Shown piece after piece: positions 35,969 to 50,100 of a DNA stretch of 64,000 nt. The stretch's first letter is position 1. The number at the start of each line of letters is the position of its first letter. Under the pieces are notes generated by a model. It made no database searches. It was not told where the DNA came from and saw nothing but the letters and a program-made list of their open reading frames with translations. A program made the position numbers and the translations under genes. The stretch covers positions 85,772,142-85,836,141 of the forward strand of contig CM049306.1 of NCBI GenBank assembly GCA_026874595.1, in the 5' to 3' direction. Source of the DNA: Sipunculus nudus. Taxonomy: Eukaryota > Annelida > Sipuncula > Golfingiida > Sipunculidae.

Positions 35969-38104
35969 AGTATTATTATACAGAACAAGGTATTACCAAC
36001 AATTACTGTAACAGTAACATGGTAAAACAAACATTTGCATTAAAAATCAATTTGATATAGAACATTTAAATGTAATTTAAGAGTAATTTCTGTCAGCTTT
36101 GATGATACCTTCCAGGATGAATTAACCACCTTTTTTAATATATATATAACAGCCCAGATGAAGGTTAGGTATATGGAATAAACACAATTTCATCCCATGT
36201 TTATTGTAAGTTACTGTCTGTGTCAAACATCAATATTGGTCTTTAAAAATGTTTTAGTCAGTGGATCTATAATCTTCGGTATAGTGAATTAAAACAGAAA
36301 ATATATAAAATAAAGCTTTGTCAGGGTGCTGTTATGTTCCAAATGGTCCCTTTGAATCTTGGTGTAAACAAGGGCTGAAACAGATAACAACATTTTGGAC
36401 TTGCATGGGTACTCAAGATGCATTACCATTCTAAGACTGTTCCTCTGAAAACATAAATATATTAATGGATAAATTAAATATATAAGCATATAAATATATT
36501 ACACATAAATATAAAACATTATATATCTTGTGTCATCTATGAAACGAAAGAGCTGGTCCATCATTTGAAATGAGTGCCTACCAAATACCAACCCACAAAA
36601 TGGACAATGCAGCACTGAGATTAAGGGTCACTGTGGCTCACTCAGGCCAATCATAAGAGTACACCAGCTTGAAATTATGTGATGTATATATATTTGTATC
36701 CGCCAAAACAAAGTTTTGTGGATACTTTGTTTTTGACCGGGTTCCACCACTGTATTCGTTTCCGGAGAACTCCTCTGAGACTACTGGATTGATTTTTCTT
36801 AAACTTAACCCAATTATTGGGTCACATTGTAATGTTCTAAGGGCCAGTATAATAAACTGCAGCTCTCACTCTCTGTATTTCATCATGGTTATATAATATG
36901 TAAGGTGCAGGTGTTTAAGTAAATTGGGATTTTATGTATTCAAGTGTCAGACCTGAGTTGCTGGATATGTACATAATGACTGTAATTGCTTAGCCTTGAT
37001 TACATGGCAACTCTGTTCAGGCTAATTGCACTTTCATTCAGCTCCTGTGTAGACCTTTCTTTAATTGTATCTATTGTGACACATCAGGAAAATCTCTGAT
37101 TGTTAACACTATGTTCTATGAATCTTGCTGGGATACATGCGATGTGTTGGGCATCAGTTTCATAACTGGGGGCCAGCCCCTAAGCTTGGGCTGCCCCCTC
37201 TGCTCTATAGTTACAATAAAGAATAGTATATTCAACTCAGAGACTTGTAAGTTTGTCGCCAGTGCATCCTGGACCAGGTTATGATCCCTACAACATGTCA
37301 GCCGGTGCCTAACCAGTTGGCATTGACCTCTGACCTTTCCTTTATGCAGTGTGTCCATCTGCGCAACTGTGTTTACACATTGAACCACTTTTCTTTGGAC
37401 TCGTTTGACTGATCAGGCTGAAATTTTGCACCAGTGTAGCTTTTGGGAAGCTTTTTGGGTAGCTCACATAGCTCTTTATCATACAAGAAACTGGTTGCGC
37501 CAGCTGCAACCATTTTTGCGCTGTGGACATCTGTTTGTCTGCCTTAGGTTAAAATTACTCATATATATCTCTGCAGTGGTTTGACTAACTCACCTGAAAT
37601 TTGGCATGCATATACATCCTGGAGAGCTTTCTGATTTTATGACAGGTGGTACCACCTATATTCACGTTCATGCTGCAGATAACCATGTAATAAATCAGGA
37701 GTGGTTTGACGTATCTTCCTGAAATTTTGCATGTGTTTAGATCTCACACAGCCCTTTTTATAATACAAGAAACTGGTGGCACCACCTGCAACCATTTTTT
37801 CACAGCGTCCATCTGTTCGTCTCTCTTGGGTTAAAATTACTCATATCTCTGCAGTGGTTAGACTAATTCACATGAAATTTGGCATGCCTATACATCCAGG
37901 ATAGCTTTCTTTATTTTATTTATGTGGCGCCACCTACATTCACGTTCATGCTGCAGATATCCATGCTAATATCTCCGGACTGGTTTGACGTCAATCCATG
38001 CCTTACTTCACCTGTCCTACTCTGATTCTGGCAGATACACATAGTCGCTTGTCGACTACACATATTCTAGATATATATATAGTTGTATGTATATTATTGT
38101 ATAA

Positions 38105-38150
<46 letters not shown>

Positions 38151-41100
38151 TATAAATATTATATGTAAAACATGTATAAATAAAAACACATACATGTATA
38201 TAAATATATATACTGGTCTTTTTTATTTGTTTACGAACAGGTTTTAATAAGAAACTGTTACAAAAAATAAGCGTACTGTCAATATGTATAGGGATTGCTT
38301 TAAGTGTATCACAATAAGTTTTGTACCTGAACAAGCTGACGGATACACAGCCCTTATGTATATGGTAATGCAACTAGGTACTTACCGGTACTTAACTTTC
38401 TCCCAATGAAGGAAAAACATAAACAGAATAGAAATATACTGCAAATCATGTACATTTTAACAACTTGAAATAAGCTTTAATTATGTATTAATTGATTAGC
38501 ATGGTTTTAAGGTCCTATGGTATTCAACAAATATATATATTGCCTGTAGGTTTGCATCAAAATTGAGACATTCAAGCACACATACAAGTACTTAAATCCT
38601 AATTTTAAACTTGAGTACTTGGTTAGTAATCTTAGTATTACTCAGACCCAAGTACTCAGGTACTCCTTTCAAACCTAGTGTTTATCTCTGTGTTTACTCT
38701 GTATATTTTAGGTGTGGAACAGTGAACACATGTTCTCTGATGGCTCCTCTGCTGAGTCCTTCCTGAGTATACTGGACATGGGTTTTCTTATTGCTTATGC
38801 TGTGGTAAGTTACTTCTTAATGAATGATCAGGAGTAACTTTTTTAACATATAAACTTTATAATGCAGAGTTGAGTTTCACTGAACTTATATTCTTTTTGT
38901 TTATCATGAGGTTATTGCTCTCATATTTATATTTCTTTGCAGGGCCTGTACATCAGTGGTGCTTTAGGTGACAGGTATGTGTACCCTTTATAAAATTTAA
39001 AATCAGTGTTGAATACCAAACTGCAAAGTTATATCTCATCCTGAATAGGAAGTAATCTATTTTACTTGATAGGAACTAGGAAGGAATGACATTTCCTTGA
39101 GAAAAACAAGTAAGTATTGACTTTTGCTTAAAAAGAATTAGGAAGTAATGCCTTTCACTTGATAGGAACTAGGAAGTAATGTCTTTTTCTTGAAAAAAAC
39201 AAGGAAGTAATGTCTTTTCCTTGATAGGAACTAGGAAGTAATGTCTTCACCTTTATAGGAACTAGAAGTAATGTCTCTTAATAGGAACTAGGAAGTAATG
39301 CTTTTTCCTTGAAAGGAACAAGGAGTTTATGTCTTTTCCGTGATAGGAACAAGGAAGAAAAGTCTTTTCCTTGATAAGAACTGATGTCTTTGTTTTCCTT
39401 GATAAGTAGGAGGAGGAAATGTCTTTTCCATGATAGGAAGTAGGAAGTAATGTCTTTTCCTCAATAAGAACTAGGAAGTAATGTCTTTTCCATGATAAGA
39501 ACCAGGAAGAAATGTCTATTCCTTAATAGGAACTAGGAAGTAATGACGTGATTTTCCTTGATAAAAATGAGGAAGTACTGTCTTTCCCTTAATAAGAACT
39601 TGGAAGTAATGTATTTTCTTTATAAGAACCAGGAAGTAATGTCTTTTCCTTGATTGCTTTAAGTGTATCACAATAAGTTTTGTACCTGAACAAGCTGACG
39701 GATACACAGCCCTTATGTATATGGTAATGTCTTGATGTTCCTTGATAAGAAAGAGGAGGTAATGTTTTTTCCTTGATAGGAACTAGAAAGTAATGTCTTT
39801 TCCTCAATTAGGAGTGGGAAGTAATGTCTTTTCCTTGATAAGAACCAGAAAGTAAAGTTTTTTCTTTAATAGGAACTCAGAAGTCATATCTTTTCCTTGA
39901 TAGGAACTAGGAGGTAATGTCTTTTCCTTTGTAAGAACTAGGGACTCATGTCTTTTCCTTGATAGGAACTAGGAAGTAATGTCTTTTCCTTGATAAGAAC
40001 TGGGAAGAAATAACAGCTTATTACAGGCTCATTTAAATAGAGCCTTCTTTGCAGCTGTAATTTGCAGCTGAATATAATTTTAATTCTCTAGTTGATCACC
40101 ATGCCACAACTGCAAGAAATGAAGATTAACATAGTTTGTTTCATTTTTGTATCATGATTATGATTCAGCAACACATCTCTAATAATTTGAATATCTATTC
40201 ATTTTATTTTCAGATTTAATATCCGCTATGTGCTGGCAATTGGCATGACATCCTCAGCTGTGATGGTCAGTAACTTAACACTCATGTTGCTGGTAACAAA
40301 AAATGGCGTCATGTATATTTATCATTTTACATATTGATAAAAGCAAAAACCATTTTTTCTAGAATTTGAATTCACATCATTAAAGCAACAACATATTGAA
40401 GCCTTGAGTTCCCTCTGCCTTAATGGAAGTAACCCCATATTTTTTAAGCATGTAAATATAATTGTTGGATTTCCTGAGAATAGTGTGAACAGTGAACTTA
40501 AACATTTTCCCCTATAGTTCCTGTACATATTTCTACTTATATATTTCTTGAAGTAAGTACATAGGCTGTATAAAGAAATGTCAGTCAAATTATAAAGAAA
40601 CAAGTCTGCGTGGTGCAGTGATTACTCACCTGTTGCCTGCAACCAAGTGATAATAGGAAATAGACTATGAAGCATACAACTTTGAACATTAGGGCAAGGT
40701 CAGAAATAAATATCAGCTGCAATTCTTTCACTTGTGATAATAACTTAGAATGAATGTCAGTTTAGAAAATCAGCCATGTTGGAATTCCGATGAAAACAAT
40801 GGCATAGAAACAGAAAGAAAAAGTTCAGATATGCACAAAAAATGTGGACTTGAGCATGGATTAGAAAAAACTCATCATCCTGTGTCTCTACTCCCTTCAG
40901 GGGAGGTATAATGGTCCGGTTATCTTAGTAAAGAGACATCTGGTGGGGCAAATTGACATAACCATCAGCAATACAAACCAGTTTGAAGGGAGACCTTAAC
41001 CCAAGTTAATTAAAAATTTCTTTTATGCCCCCGCCACAAAGTGCAATGCTTGTAGATATTGGCCTAATTTTTGGTGTGTAGGTGCATATTGACCACTTAC

Positions 41101-44100
41101 AGATGGAGTTTGCGTTTTGTCCCGGTTGACCTACTTTGACCATATGACGGCTCCTGAGCATAGAAAATTTCATGAAAAATAGAAATTTTCATGATAAATG
41201 CACATGTACAGACTTTTTTGGGCAATGCTTGCAGATATTGGCCTTGTTTTTGGTGTGTGTGCAGATAATGACTAGTTACAGATTGAGTTTGTGTTTCATC
41301 CCGGTTGATGTACTTTTGATTGTATGATGGCTCCTGAACATAGAAAATTTCATGAAAAATAGAAATTTTATGATAAATGCACATGTATGGACGATGCCTG
41401 CAGATATTGGCCTGATTTTTTGTGTGTTGCTTGATCATGATAAGTTACAGATCAAGTTTGTGTTTTGTCACAATTAACCTACTTTTGACTGTATTATGGC
41501 TACTGAACAGAGAGAATTTCATTGACATACAAATTTTCATGATAATTGCACATGTACAGACTTTTTTCACAATGCTTGCAGATATTGGCCTTGTTTTTGG
41601 TGTTGGTGCATATTGACCACTTAAAGATCAAGTTCTCATTCTGTCTTGGTTGACCTACGTTTGACCGTATGAAAGCTCCTGAACATAGAAAATTTTCATG
41701 AAAATAAAATTTTTATGATAAATGCAAATGTATGGACCTTTTTTCACAATGCCTGCAAATATTGGCCTGATTTTTTTGTGTGTTACTGGATCATGACAAT
41801 TTACAGATCAAGTTTGCATTTTCTCCCAGTTAACCTACTTTTGACTGTATGATGGCTACTGAACGTTGAGAATTTCATATACATACAAATTTTCATGATA
41901 ATTGCACATGTACAGACCTTTTTCACAATGCTTGCAGATATTGGCCTTGTTTTTGGTGTGTTGGCGTATAATGACCACTTAAAGATTGAGTTCTCATTTT
42001 GTCTTGGTTTACCTACTTTTGACTGTATGACAGCTCCTAAACCTAGAAAATTTTACAAACTTTAACAAATATTTCTAATTTGCTCCAGGCGGGGGCATTC
42101 CTGTCATTCTGACACATCTAGTTTGATTTTATTATTTTTACAGGTGTTTCTGTTTGGATGCCTCAGTGGTTGGCTCCACATCTACAGTGAACCATATTAC
42201 ATCATATTTTGGGTACTGAATGGCCTGCTACAGTCTCTTGGCTGGCCTTCCATGATTGCTGTCATGGGCAACTGGTTCGGCAGAAGCAGGTAGCTACTCA
42301 TTTTAATCAAACAGAAAATCTGGTACATCATTCAGATATTTTACATATTTAACTAAATTTCAAAACTGTTGGAATGATGAATTTATCATTTGAAAATAAA
42401 AGATCTTACTTTCAGTGATAAGCAAGATATATTGATGTCACAAAATATTTCATGATCCAGGTTCTTTCAGCCTTTCAAACCTTAGGTCATACATAATCCC
42501 TAACGTCACCATTCACATTCTTGAACAAAGACTACAAACACTAATAGAAAGTGCAAATATTTCTTAAATAATAATACAAAATTTAAATAAAAGTCGAGTG
42601 CTGATATCTTCTTTCCTTTGAAGTCTTATGCACCCCAAGAAACTTTGACATCACTGAGTGGCCATTGAGTGACACTGTTAATTGGCTAGACAAGAAATAT
42701 AGAAAGTACAGTATATTAATATTCGACAAAAACATATGGGGGTTGAATTATATGTCTCCGATAGACCTTTTCATAAGGTTTAAGACTTTTTGTAGTCATA
42801 TTTGTGAATTTTGTTGGAAATTTTATAAATATACAGTACAGATACAGAACTTCTGGGATTATTAATATTAATTAATATCCTCTGCTTTAGTTATTAGTGT
42901 GTATGAAAGGAAAACTAAGAAATCATAAGAATAAGTGTGTTTGCTTACGTATACCATCATCACGTGGCTCCGGAACAGGTCCTTTTGTTCTTCAGCCCAT
43001 GCATTCCACCTTGTAATATGTACAAGCTCCCAGAACAAAATACAGAAATAAAAGTAGAAATATAAATCAAAGACTTGTTGACAATGGCCCTTCATCTACT
43101 CTGATTGCTGTTAAGACACTACTAGTGCTACAAGAAGTCAAATTGTTTTACTGTTAGAAGTGAACTTAAATAGGTTGTCTTCCCTCTCATTGAGAGCTGT
43201 GACAAAATGCAATGTGTTTTTGCTGGAAAGACGTTTTATAATCGTTCTGTCAAGGTGGGCGTCCAGGTGTCGTCATGCATCACGACCCCTTTGCTATACA
43301 CAGGGCACAAAAGTGATTCCTGCTGTGTTTTACTACATGCGAAGCACTGTCAATAAACACACACTGTGTAGGTTATATATAAAGTAGATGTGATGACAAT
43401 TAGTATTTAGACCATTAGCATAAATATTTGACAGAATCCTAAGAGGGACTTTCACTTACACGAATGTTAGTGTTTATTTCAGGCACATTTTTTGTGACAA
43501 TTGTCATCAAATTTAAGAAATGGTATCAGAGTATAACTCTCTTGGTTGAATATTAATAATGTTGGAAGAAAGCAGCTTTTAAAAATTAAATATATTTAAA
43601 ACCCACTTGACTCTTTCTGACAGTCGTGGTTTGGTACTGGGGATATGGAGTTCATGTGCTTCAGTCGGGAACATCATTGGATCATTGATATCAGGTGCTG
43701 TGTTACATGCCGGTTATGAGGTGAGCACCTTTCAATTATGGTATAAATTTATTAAGTAGTATTTTATTTCATATTTTATATTTATATGCACAGGTATATG
43801 TAAAAGATGAGATTGAAATGCCCAACAAGATTCATATTAAAAAGCAGAATGATTCAAATACCAGTTACATTTGAAGAAGAAAATTGTAAAACAAAGGACA
43901 TTTCAAGCTGGAACACTAGAGTGCCTATTACCTATAGGTAATTTAGGTATGACTGTCAAAAACAAGTTTAATTTGTTTTCAGTGCATTAACCATAAGCTC
44001 ATCAATAAATAAATTTTTCAATAGATTAAATTTTGTCAGGAATGTTGTGCACTGCCCTTTGCAGAAAATGTGATAACACTTAACAGTAAGACCTAATTTA

Positions 44101-47100
44101 CTAATGTAATTTCTTTATATTTCAGAAATATGTCACAGGAATACATTGTGTATTTTTTCATACATTTCCCTTCAAACATATTTGTTTCAGTATACATTTC
44201 TAGTGCCAGCAGCCATCCTGTTTGCTTGGGGCATTGTAACATTTTTCAGTTTGGTACCAAAACCATCAGAAGTAGGTAAGACAATTGTTATCTTTTAACT
44301 TAAGCCTGCTTGTGTTTAATAGACATGCAGAAGGGAGACTGATATTTAAAAAAAATAGTGCAGATTATCTTTTGTATAGCAAGTTAACTGTGCATTTAAA
44401 ACTGTACACTCTGTCTGCAGAGGTTATACCACTTTAATTTTACCTTAAAATCACTCGTTTTCAAGCGTCATGTTTCCTATACGTGCGTATCTCAAAAAGG
44501 TAACTTCAGTTACTTTGATATTTAGTTAAGTTGACCAGCGATGTTTTCAAACGCACCAGCAAATTGTGACATGGAGCGATGTCAACGTACGATGTGACGA
44601 AGATAATACCGAAGTAACCGGTATGAAAATGATTTGAATCTTCCGAGTAATTCCAGAAAATGGAATTTTTTCAAAAATTAAGAATTCAAAATATTACTTT
44701 TAGAATTAAAATATACAGTGACTTGAAATGGATCAGCAGAATATTTTTTCCAAAATATAATGACAAATCAGTAGCAAACGAGAATACGGCACGGAATATA
44801 AAATCTGTATAAACAGGCAGAGGTTCACCGGCCCTTACGTCTTCCCAAACTTCATGCTTGAGTGACCCTGCAAAAAAGTGTTATGATGTGTTTAAATAAA
44901 ATGCCCAAGGAATTTTTAAAGTGGACAGGAATGGCCGAGTCGCAACCTACGCGTGTTCATTTCTAGATGATTGCTTGATTGTCTTTTGTCAAATCATTCC
45001 ATAGCGAAAGTTGGTGCGGTTTTAAAGGGGGGTTCTTAGTATTTGAGCCCCTCGCGGTGTCTCGCCTGGAATTTCGGCGAAGTCTGGGTGCGGTTTTAAT
45101 CGGAAGTGCGGTTTTAAGTGGAGATTTTACGGTAGTACCAGTTACTTTGTATAACAAGATTCTTTGTTTCACCACCAGGGCTCATACAGGGCAACCAATT
45201 GTAATCAGACCAATTAGAGCGGGGCATTACATTGTGCATCCAACTCCCAAGCTTTAAATCTGATAGCCCAATCCAGTCTGGTTGGTCTGATTCTTGGCCC
45301 TGTGCCAGCCATAGTCTTGAGATCCTTAAATACTCGATACTCGCTAAACAAAGCAGGGGTTAAAAAGAGGGAGATCTGAAACGTCTGCTGTGTTAAACCA
45401 AGTGAAGAGTGTATTAAAACTGCACATTCTCAATTTGTGTAAGATTTGTAAATGTCATGAGGTATCAAAACTATATTAGTGGTAGATGTGTTTTACTCCA
45501 GTTTTACGTAGCTGTTTCTTGTAAAAATATTCTCATAGATTAAATATTTGAATTAATTTTCACCTTCCTGATACTTATAAATTATGAATCTTGGAGGGGG
45601 GGGGGGGGAACTAAAATTAACAAGATGATGAATATGTATTTGAGAATATTCCTTTATAATTTTCAGTGCTCCTGATTTTAAATGTTGAATTTTCTTCTTT
45701 TTTTTGCTGATTCATAGGTTTGCCTTCTCCTGATGAGGATGGTCCAGTTGCTCCATCTGAAACCAAGGTGATAAATGAGGAGGGTGAAGAGGAAAGTGAG
45801 TACACAGGTCATATATCTTTAACTAGTCATCTTTATGTGCAGCCTGATGTTTGTAATTCATCAAGCGGGATGTTAGAGTTCTCATGTTGTCATAAGAGTT
45901 CATAGCAAGTGATATCTCAGCTGAAATCTCCTCCCATTTACAGTGATTTGTAGAAACAACTGTGAAACAGGTAGCTTTTTAAGACCTTTAGAACCCCCCC
46001 TACCAATGGCTTTGAAGTACAACAGAGCTGAGAGCCAGCTGTGATTGTTGTCAGCTCTGTTTGTTGTTCACTCATAGGTGGCTGCTTGTAGTTATCAGTC
46101 ACAGTAGTTGTTGTTAAGCTATTCTCCAACTTACTCAGATGTCAAACAGCATGGGTGGGTGCAGTGCCATTGCATAATCAAATGTGATTAATCCAAGTTA
46201 ATTACATATTGTTTACACCTTGCAGTCACAGTACTTGATCAGTGGCCTGTGGCATGTACGCAGTCACCGGGACGTTGTTAGTTGGGAGGCAGGTTGTGCT
46301 GCAAACCTGTCTTTTATAAATATTTTTATTTGATACAAAATGAATTACATATACATACTGATATGGGAGAAAATTCAAACTGCGCTAATGCTGTAAAATG
46401 AAAAAAACACTAAAATTCAGTTACGTCAAATTAAGCACTTCCATGGTAATACTATATTACACATAAGATGCACAACATCTCCGGTGTACCAGTGGTCTAC
46501 TTCTGATTGTACAGTGGATTTCAGTCACCTAGAAATATAACAATGATGAAATGAAAAATATTACAAGGATAACACTTTTATTTTAATACATTTTTTTCAG
46601 GACCTTTGATACCTTCAGACAATACAGCAAATAATCAAGAAAGGCCTAAGGCTGTTGGATTCATTCAAGCATTTTTACTACCTGGGGTTTTATTGGTGAG
46701 TATAATATAAATATGTACAGCCATGCTGGTTCATCATATATAGAGATGGAACATGACTACTCAGAAAAAGTGGCTCAGTCCAAATGGGAGTTGAACCCAT
46801 GACCTTCCAAGTATAGATTGGCTGCTCTACCAAGGGCTACCGGAGATCCCTGACTCCACTGTGTATTATCACACTTTTATGGGAACCAGCAAAGTGGTGT
46901 CACTACTGTGACATCAGAGTACTAATTATGGGTCATGGGTTAGATTCCTATTTGGAATGAACCAACTTTTCTGTGTGTTCATGGTCCTTCTCTATAATAT
47001 GTTGCTAAGATTGTGAAAATGTTTAACAGTTTGCCGGGTTTGTTATTTTAAGAGCTTGATGAGATATGTAATTTAGAGTTTGAGGTAAACAAGGAAATTG

Positions 47101-50100
47101 AAGGAAGAACAGCAGAATTTCAATAAAATTCTATGATCGCCCAACAGTTAGAGCTACATTGGCAAGTTGCATCAATGTTATAGAATTATTCCCATTGATA
47201 CAATCAAGCACTTCAGATTACTACCCAATGTGTTGTTGTTAATCATAGGTCCACATTTCTTTGGGTAATAAGCTTGGAGATATTGATAACTTGTCCTTTG
47301 AGTTTGCAAGGTAAGAGTTGCTCAGAAAAGTAAACAAAACAAAAGTTTCATTTTATTAACAGTTGTTTATTTGATTTTTATGCAGATTTTCATGTTTGAA
47401 TATAAACTTTTTTCCTTTCAGTATGCACTGTCCTATGCATGCTTGAAGATGGTGAACTATGCATTCTTTTTCTGGTTGCCTTACTATCTGACTAACCGGT
47501 ATGGTTGGGCACAGTCGACAGCAGATGATCTGTCCATTTGGTATGATGTAGGAGGCATTGCTGGTAAGAATTAAAAACATAATATTACATTTTCATGAAA
47601 ATGTACTTCCCCTCTACACTTTCATCTGTTTTCTCTCCTTACAAGTTTACATATTTATTTAAGAGTTAATAAATACCACTTTTTAGCGAACCTGTGAGCT
47701 TATGCGATGGTGTGGAGTTGTCCGTCGTCTGTACATTAACCCATACTATCTTGAAAACGGCACGAATTAGCATCATGAAATTTTATGCATAAAATTAGTC
47801 ATCTAAAAAACTCTATCAGATTTTGCTTATTTTTTTGCTAACTGCATTTTCTTAGACTTTATAAAGAAAAAGCTAAAAAAGCTTAAAAAATCTTCTTCTC
47901 CGAATCTGTTCAGCCAAATTGTCCAATATTTTACAGAAATGATTCCTGGAACAATCTCTCTCAAGTTTGTTCGAATGGTTTAAGTTCGGTGATTTTTGGC
48001 CAAGTTACAGGAAGTTGAACTTAGTCATCTGTCCAAAAAAGCATACTAATTTACAATCTCAGAAATGGCTGGAGCTATCATCACCAAATTTTATGCCAAT
48101 GTTGGTCACATGAGTCATATCTGAAATTGAGGTATTGGTGGCACCACCTGCATTGGCCTTTTTGTATGGGGGTCATCAATGCCCGTATCATACTGACAGC
48201 TACAAATAACTTCTTCTCTGAAACGAAATGGCCAAATTGTTTAATATCGCACAAAAATGATCCTAGGGTAGTGCTTTCTGAAGTTTGTTCAAATGGTCTC
48301 AGTTCAGTGACTTTTGGCTAAGTTATGGGAAGCTGAATTTAGTCATATGCCATAACAGCCCATGTAAGCTAAGTGGCTACAAAAATCTTCTTCTCAAAAA
48401 CCACTGGGCCAAATTCTGAAATCTCACACATAAATTATCCTTAGATATTGATAATTCAAGTTTTTCATATGGTTTTGGTTCGATGATTTTTGGCTGAGTT
48501 ATTGGAAGCTTAATTTAGTCATATGCCATAACAGCCCATGTTAGCTGAGTGGCTACAAAAATCTTCTTCTCAAAAACCACTGGGCCAAATTCTGAAATCT
48601 CGCACAATAATTATCCTTAGAAGTTGATAATTCAAGTTTTTCATATGGTTTTGGTTCGATGATTTTTGGCTGAGTTATGGGAAGCTGAACTTTGCCATTT
48701 TGCTGTATTTTCCCATATGAGTTATAAACCTACAAAATGTTTTTCGACTGATGATACTGAGGCCAGTTTGTTTAATATTTTGCAAGAATAATTCCCTGAA
48801 TCATTCTAATAATAATTGTCTTTTATGGTTCCAAAACATGAATTTTGTCTGAATTATAAAGATTGAATTGAGTCATTTTACCATATATGTTAGCTGTGTG
48901 AAACACATACATCTAGCCTAGCACCAGTTTATCAGCATCCATTACATCATGCCTCTAGACATTTAGATTTCAGAATATCTATGGAAAATATTGACAAGAA
49001 TGTTTTTTAAAAGCTTTTAAAAAATGTAGATTAAATGATATTACATATCATCCGTACACTAACTCATAATTTCTCAGGAATAGCAGGAGCTACCATCCCC
49101 AAATTTTATGCAATTATCAGTCACATATCAAATGTTGATGGATTCAGCTTATTTTTGCCATCTGCATTTACTTAGATTTTACAGGGAAAAAGCTGTAAAA
49201 AACTTTAAAAGTCTTCTTCTTGTAAACAGTCCAGCCAAATTGTTCAGTATTTTACAGAAATGATCCCAGAGGCGAGCCGTCTCAAGTTTGTTCAAATGGT
49301 TTGTGTTGGATAAATTTTAGCAGAGTTACATAACAGGCCAAGATTGTGTATGTTTCTTGAATAGGTTGAGAAACTGCCAACTGTTTCAGATTTGGCAACA
49401 GATCAAGAGTTCATTCAGTGCAGCCAAATATAGGTCAACACTTCAATCAGTGCAGCCAAGCACAAGGCATGTGATCACCTCATGGGCAGCATGTGATCAT
49501 CTCATGGGTAGCATGTGATCACCTCATGAGTATCATGTGATCACCTCATGGGTGTCATGCCCCTCAGGGCTGCATATGGAGCCAATCTGTGAGCTTATGC
49601 AATTGTGTGGCTACTATTTCAGATTTGGCAATAGGCAAAAGGTCAGCCTGGATTTATTCATAGCTTTGGCAGACTGCCAACTGTGTCAGATTATGCAACA
49701 GGTCAAGAGTTCACTCAGTGCAGCCAGGTACAGGTCAAAAGTTCACTCAGTCTAGCCAGTTGCAGGTCAAGAGTTCACTCAGTGCAGTAGCCTGAGCCAG
49801 TAATTTGTCACAAAACACTCGGGGCAACAGCCTTTCTCACCTAAGCCTGGTCAGCCCCATGCAACAGACTCAAGGTAAGTTGGATGTATTGGCCTGATAT
49901 TCTGACTTGTCTATGTGTCTTTAATGGCTTTCTCGGTCACAAGACAGGTGTAGCCATCTACAATGACTTTTGCAAAGTGTATGTGCCTGCTTAACTCTTC
50001 GGAGGAATTTGATATATCAGCCTGAAATTGGGCATATTTATACATGTCAAATAGCTTTGTCGTATACAAGACTGGTGGTGCCACCTACAATAATTTTTGT

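Noticed and set aside
44963-45257. Overlapping 70- and 92-codon ORFs in intron 8
   Set aside because: They lie antiparallel in a repetitive-looking block and have no recognisable domain. Not supported as a gene.
46770-46852. Functional tRNA gene
   Set aside because: A and B boxes are visible, but the acceptor and anticodon stems cannot be paired convincingly. A SINE head is more likely.
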